Shown here in pieces: positions 36,606-44,025 of a stretch of DNA of 64,000 nt. How positions within the stretch are numbered: the stretch's first letter is position 1; each line of letters starts with the position of its first letter. Below the pieces are notes generated by a model. It worked only from the letters and a program-made list of their open reading frames with translations, made no database searches and was not told the origin of the DNA. A program made the position numbers and the translations under genes. Source of the DNA: JANRJY01 sp033763735 (GTDB lineage: Bacteria > Bacteroidota > Bacteroidia > Cytophagales > UBA9547); the NCBI GenBank assembly GCA_033763735.1, contig JANRJY010000104.1, positions 10,162 through 74,161 of the forward strand, in the 5' to 3' direction.

Positions 36606-38229
36606 CTGCATTTAGAAACGGATACCTGTAATCGATAGGCGACACGAAAACTTCTTTGATTGTACGAGGTGACACCCAACGCAACATATTGAGTAGTGAA
36701 CCTGATTTATCATTAGTTCCTGACTGACGCGCACCTCCAAAAGGTTGCTGACCTACAATTGCTCCTGTAGGTTTGTCATTTATATAAATATTTCCTGCCG
36801 CATTTCTCAGAGCATCCAATGCTTGAATTTGAGCACTTTTGTCGGTTGCAATAATGGCTCCGGTTAGGGCATATTTACTTGTATTATTTACTAATTTCAA
36901 TATTTCTTCGTAAGCATTGTTATAAACGAAAATCGTAAGCACTGGGCCAAAAATCTCATTTTCCATGGTTTCAGAATGTGGATCAGAAGTTAATATAACT
37001 GTTGGTTGGATGAAATATCCCTCCGAACTATCATATTTGCCACCAAAAATCACTTGATTAAGTGGATTGTTTTTAGCTCGCTCTATAAAACCTGTAATTT
37101 TATCAAATGCTTTGGCATCAATAACCGCATTAATAAAACATGATAAATCATCCGTAGGTCCTACTTTTATGGAATCAAGCTCTATTTTCATTTTTACCCA
37201 TATTTGATTCCACAATGTAGCAGGAATGTAGGCACGTGACGCAGCAGAACATTTTTGTCCTTGGTACTCAAAAGCACCTCTGATTAAGGCAGTTACAACT
37301 GTGTCAACATTGGCAGAATCGTGTACAAGTACGAAATCCTTGCCTCCGGTTTCGCCAACAATTCGGGGATAAGTTTCGTAGGTATCAATGTTTTTAGCAA
37401 TTTCTTTCCATAATAACTTAAAAACCTGTGTGCTACCTGTGAAGTGCAATCCTGCAAAATCAGGATGTTTAAATATCACTTCACCTATTTCAGGTCCATC
37501 ACCATAAATCAAGTTAATTACGCCTTTTGGCAAACCGGCTTCATACAATATTTCCATTATTAAAGCAGCAGTATATACCTGCTGGTCGGCTGGTTTCCAA
37601 ACCACAACATTGCCCATAATGGCAGGTGCTGCCGGCAAATTTCCGGCAATGGCGGTAAAGTTGAAAGGTGTGAGGGCATATATAAATCCTTCAAGTGGTC
37701 GGTAGTCGGTACGATTCCATACACCTGTTGCTGACACAGGTTGCATTTTATAAATTTCATTGGCAAAGTAAACGTTAAATCGAAGGAAATCGGCCAACTC
37801 GCACACAGCATCAATTTCAGCCTGATGCACACTTTTTGATTGTGCCAGCATGGTAGCTGCATTAATTTTATATCGGTATTTGCCTGATACCAAGTCGGCA
37901 GCTTTCATAAAAATGGCTGCTTTGTGCTCCCAAGGCATGTTTTCCCAATCCGATTTAGCATGCAATGCTGCTTTTATAGCTTTTGCTGCTTCCGTTTTTC
38001 CGCCATAGTAATAGTGACCTAAGGTATGATTGATTTCATGCGGTGGATGTATAGATGTTTTGGTTCCTGTACGAACTTCTTCAGCACCAATATACATTGG
38101 GATATCTTTAGAAGTACTTTTTAGTTCTTTGATAGTTTTTAGTATTTCCACACGTTCTGAACTATTGGGTGCATAACCCAAAATAGGTTCGTTTTGAGGA
38201 ATAGGGATATGAAGAATGTTGTTTTCCAT
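36598..38229 (-). CDS. pruA: 1-pyrroline-5-carboxylate dehydrogenase
   Basis: A 543-residue aldehyde dehydrogenase oxidising glutamate-5-semialdehyde/P5C to glutamate with NAD+. The catalytic cysteine is C327 (YQGQKCSAASRAYIP) and the general base E293 (VGETGGKDFVLVH). Family features include NHTLGHYYYGG near the N-terminus, EGFIYALTPFNFTAI, HFTGSTQVF, and QQPFGGARQSGTNDKSG. The long N-terminus matches monofunctional P5C dehydrogenases. It is the final step of the proposed arginine/ornithine to glutamate route and lies 42 nt downstream of arcA on the same strand. Confidence 0.95.
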   Translation of the reverse strand: MENNILHIPIPQNEPILGYAPNSSERVEILKTIKELKSTSKDIPMYIGAEEVRTGTKTSIHPPHEINHTLGHYYYGGKTEAAKAIKAALHAKSDWENMPWEHKAAIFMKAADLVSGKYRYKINAATMLAQSKSVHQAEIDAVCELADFLRFNVYFANEIYKMQPVSATGVWNRTDYRPLEGFIYALTPFNFTAIAGNLPAAPAIMGNVVVWKPADQQVYTAALIMEILYEAGLPKGVINLIYGDGPEIGEVIFKHPDFAGLHFTGSTQVFKLLWKEIAKNIDTYETYPRIVGETGGKDFVLVHDSANVDTVVTALIRGAFEYQGQKCSAASRAYIPATLWNQIWVKMKIELDSIKVGPTDDLSCFINAVIDAKAFDKITGFIERAKNNPLNQVIFGGKYDSSEGYFIQPTVILTSDPHSETMENEIFGPVLTIFVYNNAYEEILKLVNNTSKYALTGAIIATDKSAQIQALDALRNAAGNIYINDKPTGAIVGQQPFGGARQSGTNDKSGSLLNMLRWVSPRTIKEVFVSPIDYRYPFLNAET

Positions 38230-38271
38230 AGTGTTAAATATTGGCTAATTTACCTTATTTTCAGTAGTAAA

Positions 38272-39528
38272 TCAACTCTCTCTTAGTATCGGAAAGGTAA
38301 GACAATGAGTTCCACCCCGAGCTCTGGATAGTTCATTTGATGGAATCAAAATCAATGTCTTTTCAATTGTTTCTGCTTTTAGTTCTCCGGATTTTAATTT
38401 TTTAATTAAGTATTCAGCCTTCATCACTTTATAACCCGCTTTTGCAATGGCTTTGGTTGTCATTTTGTTTCTGTCATAAGTAACAGCTACTCCGGGTTTG
38501 ATGGCAAACAAATTGCAACCATCTGTCCATTGTTCGCGTTCCTGATGTGGGGTAATGCCCCCTCCGCAAGCAATAAATTTCATATTCGGATTTATTTCAG
38601 TTAATAAATCAGCCAATGAATTGTAAATAAATGGTTCTTCTATTCCTTGTTCAAATCTCTTAATTGAAATTTTACCTTTTCGCATAATTAATGGCTCAAA
38701 TACAACACATACATTGGTGTCTATTCTAGTAAATATTGTGTCCAAATGCATACAATAGCGCTCTTTGGGGATTTCCACCATAACGACATGCTTCACAATT
38801 TTCCACTTGAATATTATTTCTTTAATTTTTTCAAAAGCATACTTGCTCGTACGCTCGCTGCATCCTATCAACAAATGATCATTCCCAAACATCATCACAT
38901 CACCCCCTTCCACAGAAAATTCATTTTCAGGTTTAATAATATTTTCAATTAAATTATCCATATCATTCGATAATTTTATAAACCAATTATTCCGATGGAT
39001 AATTTCAAAAGTTTTAGAATAATGATACACATACCAGCTCAACAAGGATTCACGACTTCTTGCTCTCTTATTAGCTTGAGTAATAAGCAAATGATTGTTA
39101 ACCACCACACCGATATCTCTACAAAAAATATAATTAGATGCCGGAGGAAATAATATTTTTTTTGTTTTTTTGACAACCCCGGTAATTAAACTATATGCTA
39201 ATTCCTTTGGCGACATTTTTCCAAGAATTTGTTCCAATCCGTCAACTTCTTCAAATTGAGCGGTGGATTGAATTAGCTCTTTTCTAACGACTTCATTTCT
39301 ACAAACTTCAAATAAAAGATCTTGAATATCCAACACATTATTTTCACCAATGAAACACTCTAATAGCTTACGAAGCACGTTATGTTCTTTGCGCATTTTG
39401 TCGAGATACACAATATCTTCATACAAATACTCAACAGCCTTGTCAGGGGTAACCTGTTCAATACCATCATCAGGAGTATGAATGATTACTTTTTGCAGTT
39501 TGCCTATTTCAGAAGTAACGCGGATCAC
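38272..39528 (-). CDS. arcA: Arginine deiminase
   Basis: A 418-residue arginine deiminase, hydrolysing arginine to citrulline and ammonia. The guanidino-modifying fold shows FCRDIG, VEGGDVMMFG, MHLDTIFTRID with the catalytic histidine, and the C-terminal nucleophile C409 in GGTHCLTFP. The start is GTG (39526-39528), giving MIRVTSEIGKLQKVIIHTP, the usual beginning of the family; no ATG lies nearby. Ornithine carbamoyltransferase and carbamate kinase, its usual partners, are absent from the window. A 7-bp/21-bp tandem repeat occupies the DNA immediately upstream. Confidence 0.93.
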   Translation of the reverse strand: MIRVTSEIGKLQKVIIHTPDDGIEQVTPDKAVEYLYEDIVYLDKMRKEHNVLRKLLECFIGENNVLDIQDLLFEVCRNEVVRKELIQSTAQFEEVDGLEQILGKMSPKELAYSLITGVVKKTKKILFPPASNYIFCRDIGVVVNNHLLITQANKRARSRESLLSWYVYHYSKTFEIIHRNNWFIKLSNDMDNLIENIIKPENEFSVEGGDVMMFGNDHLLIGCSERTSKYAFEKIKEIIFKWKIVKHVVMVEIPKERYCMHLDTIFTRIDTNVCVVFEPLIMRKGKISIKRFEQGIEEPFIYNSLADLLTEINPNMKFIACGGGITPHQEREQWTDGCNLFAIKPGVAVTYDRNKMTTKAIAKAGYKVMKAEYLIKKLKSGELKAETIEKTLILIPSNELSRARGGTHCLTFPILRES

Positions 39529-39533
39529 GAAGG

Positions 39534-39603
39534 AATGTTAAGTGTTAAATGGTAAATGTTAAGTGTTAAATGGTAAATGTTAAATGATAAATGGTAAATG
39601 GTA
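39534..39603. repeat. Tandem repeat just upstream of arcA
   Basis: Three 21-bp units at 39534, 39555 and 39576 plus a partial one (39597-39603). Each 21-mer is itself three variants of a 7-mer (AATGTTA, AGTGTTA, AATGGTA), so there are ten 7-mers in a row. The first two 21-mers are identical. The array ends 5 nt before the arcA start codon. Confidence 0.92.
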
Positions 39604-39635
39604 ATAATTTTAAATTACTAATTATTAACTATTAA

Positions 39636-40559
39636 TTAAAACAACATCATTTTCATGCAAAACACACTACCACCGGATTTCATATACTCGGAGGTGTCGA
39701 CTTCGATAACCTCAAATTCTTCGGTGGTGAGTACGCTTTTTGTAAAGCTGGCACCTTTGTGAATTACGCAAAACTTTTTGTTGGTTTCCAAATTAAACAT
39801 GGTATGGGCATTTAATGCAAAATTTTCGATAGCTTCTTCTACAGGAATATAGTACACTCTTTTATACATTTTATGAAGTGCATCTAAACCTTCGTTTGAA
39901 AATGCTTCTTTGCAAATCATTACCGCGTCTACCCCAAGTGAGACAAAACAAGTGTCCAAATGATAAAAGCGTTCATCTATCAATTCCAATGCAATGATTG
40001 GACATTCCAATAATTCGGATAATTCATTATATGCTTCTTTTACAGTGCGGTGTCCATATCCTCCATACAACAATCTCTTGCCTGTATGGTATATCAAATC
40101 ACCCATGCCTTCAAACAATGGCGTTTTTTGTAAATCAATGGTTTTATATCCCAATTTCTGATAAAAATCTTTGAAAAACGGCACTTCTCTTTGACGCGAT
40201 TGATGACGCATTTTGCTTAAAATCACTATTTTTTCACCATTTGCCGAAATCCAAGGAAATGATTGATTAGCACAAAAAACCATATCTTCACAGTCCTTTG
40301 CACCTTTAATTTCTAATACTTCATTAATAATATTTTTTTCAACACCTTTAAGAAAGGCATCTTTTAGTTCATTCCATTGCTGAATAGCTAATGTTTTGTT
40401 CAAAGTGCCCGCATTTCCTTCCATATGCACATTTTTTACATCTACGATGTCAAAATATTCGGGGGTGCACATCAGCAAATATTTTGGCTGTTGCAATGAA
40501 ACAACTTCATCTATTGTAAAATCGATATTAAAAGAAGTGTATATTTTGTTATAAATCAT
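39636..40559 (-). CDS. Amidinotransferase-fold hydrolase (DDAH / arginine dihydrolase-like)
   Basis: A 307-residue protein of the guanidino-group modifying superfamily. The N-terminus (PKYLLMCTPEYFDIVDVKNVHMEGNAG) resembles DDAH and the N-terminal domain of cyanobacterial arginine dihydrolase (ArgZ/AgrE). Further motifs: FEGMGDLIYH (the EGxGD signature), YGHRT, the catalytic histidine in RFYHLDTCF, and the nucleophile C301 in SGGSVFCM. It is about 100 residues shorter than ArcA and lacks its helical insertion. DDAH makes citrulline from methylarginine; ArgZ makes ornithine, CO2 and ammonia from arginine. The operon needs ornithine for RocD, so the latter is attractive, but this is inference. 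It lies 23 nt downstream of the isoaspartyl peptidase gene. Confidence 0.8.
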   Translation of the reverse strand: MIYNKIYTSFNIDFTIDEVVSLQQPKYLLMCTPEYFDIVDVKNVHMEGNAGTLNKTLAIQQWNELKDAFLKGVEKNIINEVLEIKGAKDCEDMVFCANQSFPWISANGEKIVILSKMRHQSRQREVPFFKDFYQKLGYKTIDLQKTPLFEGMGDLIYHTGKRLLYGGYGHRTVKEAYNELSELLECPIIALELIDERFYHLDTCFVSLGVDAVMICKEAFSNEGLDALHKMYKRVYYIPVEEAIENFALNAHTMFNLETNKKFCVIHKGASFTKSVLTTEEFEVIEVDTSEYMKSGGSVFCMKMMLF

Positions 40560-40582
40560 AAAATATTAAACTTATTAGGTCA

Positions 40583-41503
40583 TTAATAAATAGAAACATT
40601 CAATTCACCTGTCGCATTAGAATAACTTCCTCTATACATTCCTTGGGTATTAAATGGCATTTCAATATTTCCAAGAAAGTCAATCGCTATCAGGCCTCCT
40701 TCACCACCAATTTCAACCAATTTTTGTTTGACTACAATTTCACATGCTTCATTGAGTGTACATTTTTTGTACTCCATTAGTGCCGACACATCATAGGCAA
40801 CTACACTCCGTATGAATGACTCTCCATAGCCGGTACAAGAAACAGCACATGTTTTGTTATTGGCATAGGTGCCTGCACCAATTACTGATGTATCCCCTAC
40901 CCTACCATATCGCTTGTTTGTAAGTCCTCCGGTGGAAGTAGCTGCTGCAAGATTACCTCTAATATCACGTGCCACTGCACCAACCGTACCAAACTTTTTA
41001 GGTTCGAAATGATCGACAACTGCTTCCGTACCTTCTTTAATAGCTTGCCATTGTTGGAATCGGTAGTCTGTATAAAAATATTGATTGTCTTCAAAATCAA
41101 GCCCACAAACTCTGGCAAATTCTTCTGCACCTCTTCCAACGAGAAGTACAAATCCTGAATTATCCATAACTCTGCGCGATAATACAATCGGATTTTTTAC
41201 ATTTCGAATGGCAGCCACAGCCCCTGCCTTTAAATTTTTACCGTACATTATGGAAGCATCCATTTCATGCAAACCATCATTAGTAAACACTGACCCTTTA
41301 CCTGCATTGAAATGAGGTGTATTTTCTAAAAAAACAACCGTTTCTTGTACCGCATCCAAAGCATCACCCCCTGATTTCAAAATATTAATACCAATATTTA
41401 ATGCATTTTGTAATACATTGAGGTATTCTTTTTCTTTGGCAGGTGACATTTGTTGCTTTAAAATGGTGCCTGCCCCTCCATGAATTGCTATTGAAAAACT
41501 CAT
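40583..41503 (-). CDS. iaaA: Isoaspartyl peptidase / plant-type L-asparaginase
   Basis: A 306-residue Ntn hydrolase made as a precursor that self-cleaves before its nucleophile threonine, here T173 in FGTVGAVARD. Other family signatures: IAIHGGAG at the N-terminus, NAGKGSVFTNDG, HEMDASIMYG, STGGLTNKRYGRVGDT and IGAGTYAN. There is no signal peptide, so it is cytoplasmic. The family hydrolyses beta-aspartyl dipeptides, including beta-Asp-Arg, the dipeptide released from cyanophycin. Its place among two cyanophycinases and arginine-degrading genes supports that substrate. Confidence 0.93.
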   Translation of the reverse strand: MSFSIAIHGGAGTILKQQMSPAKEKEYLNVLQNALNIGINILKSGGDALDAVQETVVFLENTPHFNAGKGSVFTNDGLHEMDASIMYGKNLKAGAVAAIRNVKNPIVLSRRVMDNSGFVLLVGRGAEEFARVCGLDFEDNQYFYTDYRFQQWQAIKEGTEAVVDHFEPKKFGTVGAVARDIRGNLAAATSTGGLTNKRYGRVGDTSVIGAGTYANNKTCAVSCTGYGESFIRSVVAYDVSALMEYKKCTLNEACEIVVKQKLVEIGGEGGLIAIDFLGNIEMPFNTQGMYRGSYSNATGELNVSIY

Positions 41504-41594
41504 AATGTCATTTTGTTAATGATATTCCACAATAATTAAAAAAAGAATACATAATATTTAAGGTTTTCATTTTCAAATATCTTTGTTCTTTTTT

Positions 41595-41714
41595 ACTTTT
41601 TGTTTGGCCAAAAAGTAAACAAAAAAGCCCCCACGAAATCCAAATCCAAGTTTTTTTTTGCCGCACAATCCCGCCTTACCATGCCAAAAAACTTGTATTT
41701 CGCACTTTTCGTGG
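41595..41714. repeat. Fold-back repeat element between iaaA and the permease gene
   Basis: ACTTTTTG (41595-41602) and CAAAAAGT (41609-41616) form one hairpin. A larger nested structure follows: outer arms CCACGAAA (41631-41638) and TTTCGTGG (41707-41714), inner arms at 41647-41662 and 41683-41695 (CAAGTTTTTT against AAAAAACTTG). It lacks coding potential. A related TTACTTTT..CAAAA hairpin occurs at about 61919-61945, so this may be an interspersed MITE-like family. Confidence 0.6.
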
Positions 41715-41767
41715 ATGACCCACCGCACACAGATTCTTACACTTTATTTTCATTTATTTAATTAAAA

Positions 41768-43168
41768 TTATCTGGGTCCGTAATACATGAATGTTGCCGG
41801 TGGAATCAACAATAACATTGCCGTAATAAACAATACTATCATCAAAGGAAACGCCCATTTCACCCACACATCATAGGGAATTTTTGCAATTACGAGTGTG
41901 CCCATAGTAACACCACTTGTAGGAATAATCATATTGTTAATGCCATCGCCCATTTGAAAAATCAGTACAATAGTTTGTCGGGAAATACCAATTATATCAC
42001 TCAAAGGCGTTAAAATGGGCATGGTTAATGCTGCTTGTCCGGAGCCGGAGGGCACAATAATGTTAATTAATGATTGCACTAAAAACATAATTTCAGCAGA
42101 AGCCAATGGATGAAAGCCTTGTAAGGCATGAGAAAGGGCATACAATATGGTGTCCATTATTTTGCCATCCGTTCCAATAATAATTATGGCTTTAGAAAAT
42201 GCAATTACAAAGCAGGCAGGTAGCATCTCCTTAGCACCATTTGCAAATTGAGCAACCAATTCATTGGGATGAATTTTATAAATGATAGACGTTACTATAG
42301 CCAAACCTAAAAATAATGCCCCAATTTCAGCTATATACCATTGCCAAATAGACGAACCAACTATAAGCATTACTACAGTTATAAAAAAGAAACCCAACAC
42401 AAGTTTTCGCTTAATATTGAATGTTACATCTGAATCTTGTAAAGCATTTTGTGAAGATTTTCTTTTCAAATTATCCAACTCGAATACTACACTATTGGAT
42501 AGTGACTTTTCGAGTCGATTAGCATACCACAGGATATATAAAATCGCAGAAATGGACAAGCAAAACAGACAAAACAATCGGTACTCCCAGCCACTGAATA
42601 AAGGCAACTCAGCTATACTTTGAGCAATACCAACTGTAAAAGGATTGGTAATGGCTCCTCCAAAACCTACGGCAGTACCTACCAGAGGAACTGCAATTCC
42701 CAACAAGGAATCATAACCTAATGATATAAAAAGTGGAATAGTAATCAGCACAAATACCAATACCTCCTCGCTCAAACCAAAAGTGGCTCCTGTGATGGCA
42801 AATAGCATAAAAAGAATCGGTGTAACCCATTGCTTATATTTGGGGTATCGACTAAAGAATAGCATCATACTTGTAAGTCCAGCTTCAATGGCTCCTGTGG
42901 CATTGATGATACCGAATACACCTCCCACAAAAAATACAAAAGCAATAATCAGCGAAGCTTCTGCAAAACCTTTAATAGGTGCTTTAAACAAATCACTAAT
43001 TCCTTGTGGCTGTTGTTCAACCACATGATAAGAATCCTTTACCACCAAATCTCTACCATCTACATTCACTCTATCGAATGTGCCAGCCGGAACTATCCAA
43101 GTAAGCAAAGAAAAAACTAGCAATATTACAGATATGATAACGAGCGTATCAGGTATTTTTTTTAGCAT
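41768..43168 (-). CDS. YfcC/DcuC-family inner-membrane permease
   Basis: A 466-residue protein with about 12 membrane helices. MLKKIPDTLVIISVILLVFSLLTWIVPAGTF is the characteristic start of the YfcC family (PF03606), whose members include putative dicarboxylate carriers and arginine/ornithine or dipeptide antiporters. It also shows a conserved GSGQAALTMPI motif and GDGINNMIIPTSG. Placed between cyanophycinase and isoaspartyl peptidase genes, it probably imports beta-Asp-Arg, arginine or aspartate, or exports ornithine (inference). It starts 6 nt after the upstream cyanophycinase stop codon, indicating co-transcription. Confidence 0.85.
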   Translation of the reverse strand: MLKKIPDTLVIISVILLVFSLLTWIVPAGTFDRVNVDGRDLVVKDSYHVVEQQPQGISDLFKAPIKGFAEASLIIAFVFFVGGVFGIINATGAIEAGLTSMMLFFSRYPKYKQWVTPILFMLFAITGATFGLSEEVLVFVLITIPLFISLGYDSLLGIAVPLVGTAVGFGGAITNPFTVGIAQSIAELPLFSGWEYRLFCLFCLSISAILYILWYANRLEKSLSNSVVFELDNLKRKSSQNALQDSDVTFNIKRKLVLGFFFITVVMLIVGSSIWQWYIAEIGALFLGLAIVTSIIYKIHPNELVAQFANGAKEMLPACFVIAFSKAIIIIGTDGKIMDTILYALSHALQGFHPLASAEIMFLVQSLINIIVPSGSGQAALTMPILTPLSDIIGISRQTIVLIFQMGDGINNMIIPTSGVTMGTLVIAKIPYDVWVKWAFPLMIVLFITAMLLLIPPATFMYYGPR

Positions 43169-43174
43169 GTCTAT

Positions 43175-44023
43175 CTATTTTATTTTAAATTTATCACCGG
43201 CAACATACAAATGCATTTGCAAGTTTTTGGCACCTAATTTTCCGTTAACCGTTTTATAATCTTTGTCGTTACTCAAAACATAAAGCACTTGTGAGTCGCC
43301 AACCACCTCCGCTTCACCGTTTTTAACTAAAATGGCGGTTGCTTCATCGATTCCGACACAAGCCACTTCTGGATTTTCAATGGCAACAGCTATTAATCTG
43401 TTTTGTCGTTTCCGTTTTATAAAATGCTGGTCTACAATGGATTCCTTCAAAAATCCGAGTCCCGATTTGATTTCAATATTATTAGCCTCAATGGTTTGAA
43501 AGCCTTGTTTTTCGCTATCCTCGGTAGTTTCAAAGTGTTTAAGTTCAACTCCGGTTAGCATTTTTTCGCTCATTACCGCGGCTCCTGCACTGGTACCGGC
43601 TATTACATTTCCTTTGGCATAACATTTTCTGATTACTCTTTCCACATCCGTACCACTGATAATATCCATCAACTTTTGTTGATCACCACCGGCAATGTAT
43701 ATCATTGAGGCATTGGCTATGGAATCCATAATATTGGGAGTTAATATTTCTCCTTTTTGCATCATAAATCCCGTCACATTTGTAATTCCTCTGTCTACAA
43801 ATTGTTTTTTAGCGTAAAAAATAGAAGAATCCTGTTCGGAGGAAGCCATGGGAATAATAACTATATATCCTTTTTTGTCTACCCCAGCTTCGGTTATTAA
43901 TCGTTGCAATAAATGAGGCGGTCGTTTGCCACCACCAATTATAAAAAGTTTGCCTTGGGCAAAAAGAAATGTATTTGCAAAAAATACCAATAAAACCCAA
44001 ACAAATCGAGGAGAGTAATTCAT
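43175..44023 (-). CDS. cphB: Cyanophycinase, secreted to periplasm (peptidase S51)
   Basis: A 282-residue serine peptidase of family S51. A signal peptide (about 1-22, FFANTFLFAQ) sends it to the periplasm; no lipobox or T9SS domain is seen. Motifs: LFIIGGGKRP, IPMASSEQDS, YIAGGDQQKL, the nucleophile S145 in VIAGTSAGAAV, and IVDQHFIKRKRQNRL carrying a conserved histidine. Cyanophycinases are exo-peptidases releasing beta-Asp-Arg from multi-L-arginyl-poly-L-aspartate. It probably finishes chains or oligomers brought across the outer membrane. It begins 2 nt after the exported cyanophycinase stop codon. Confidence 0.9.
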   Translation of the reverse strand: MNYSPRFVWVLLVFFANTFLFAQGKLFIIGGGKRPPHLLQRLITEAGVDKKGYIVIIPMASSEQDSSIFYAKKQFVDRGITNVTGFMMQKGEILTPNIMDSIANASMIYIAGGDQQKLMDIISGTDVERVIRKCYAKGNVIAGTSAGAAVMSEKMLTGVELKHFETTEDSEKQGFQTIEANNIEIKSGLGFLKESIVDQHFIKRKRQNRLIAVAIENPEVACVGIDEATAILVKNGEAEVVGDSQVLYVLSNDKDYKTVNGKLGAKNLQMHLYVAGDKFKIK

Positions 44024-44025
44024 GA

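Noticed and set aside
39636..40559. Citrulline hydrolase CtlX as identity of the DDAH-like protein
   Set aside because: The N-terminus does not show the CtlX-type start (IRPxNFxxNxQT) and fits the DDAH/ArgZ type (LMCTPEYF...MEGN) better.
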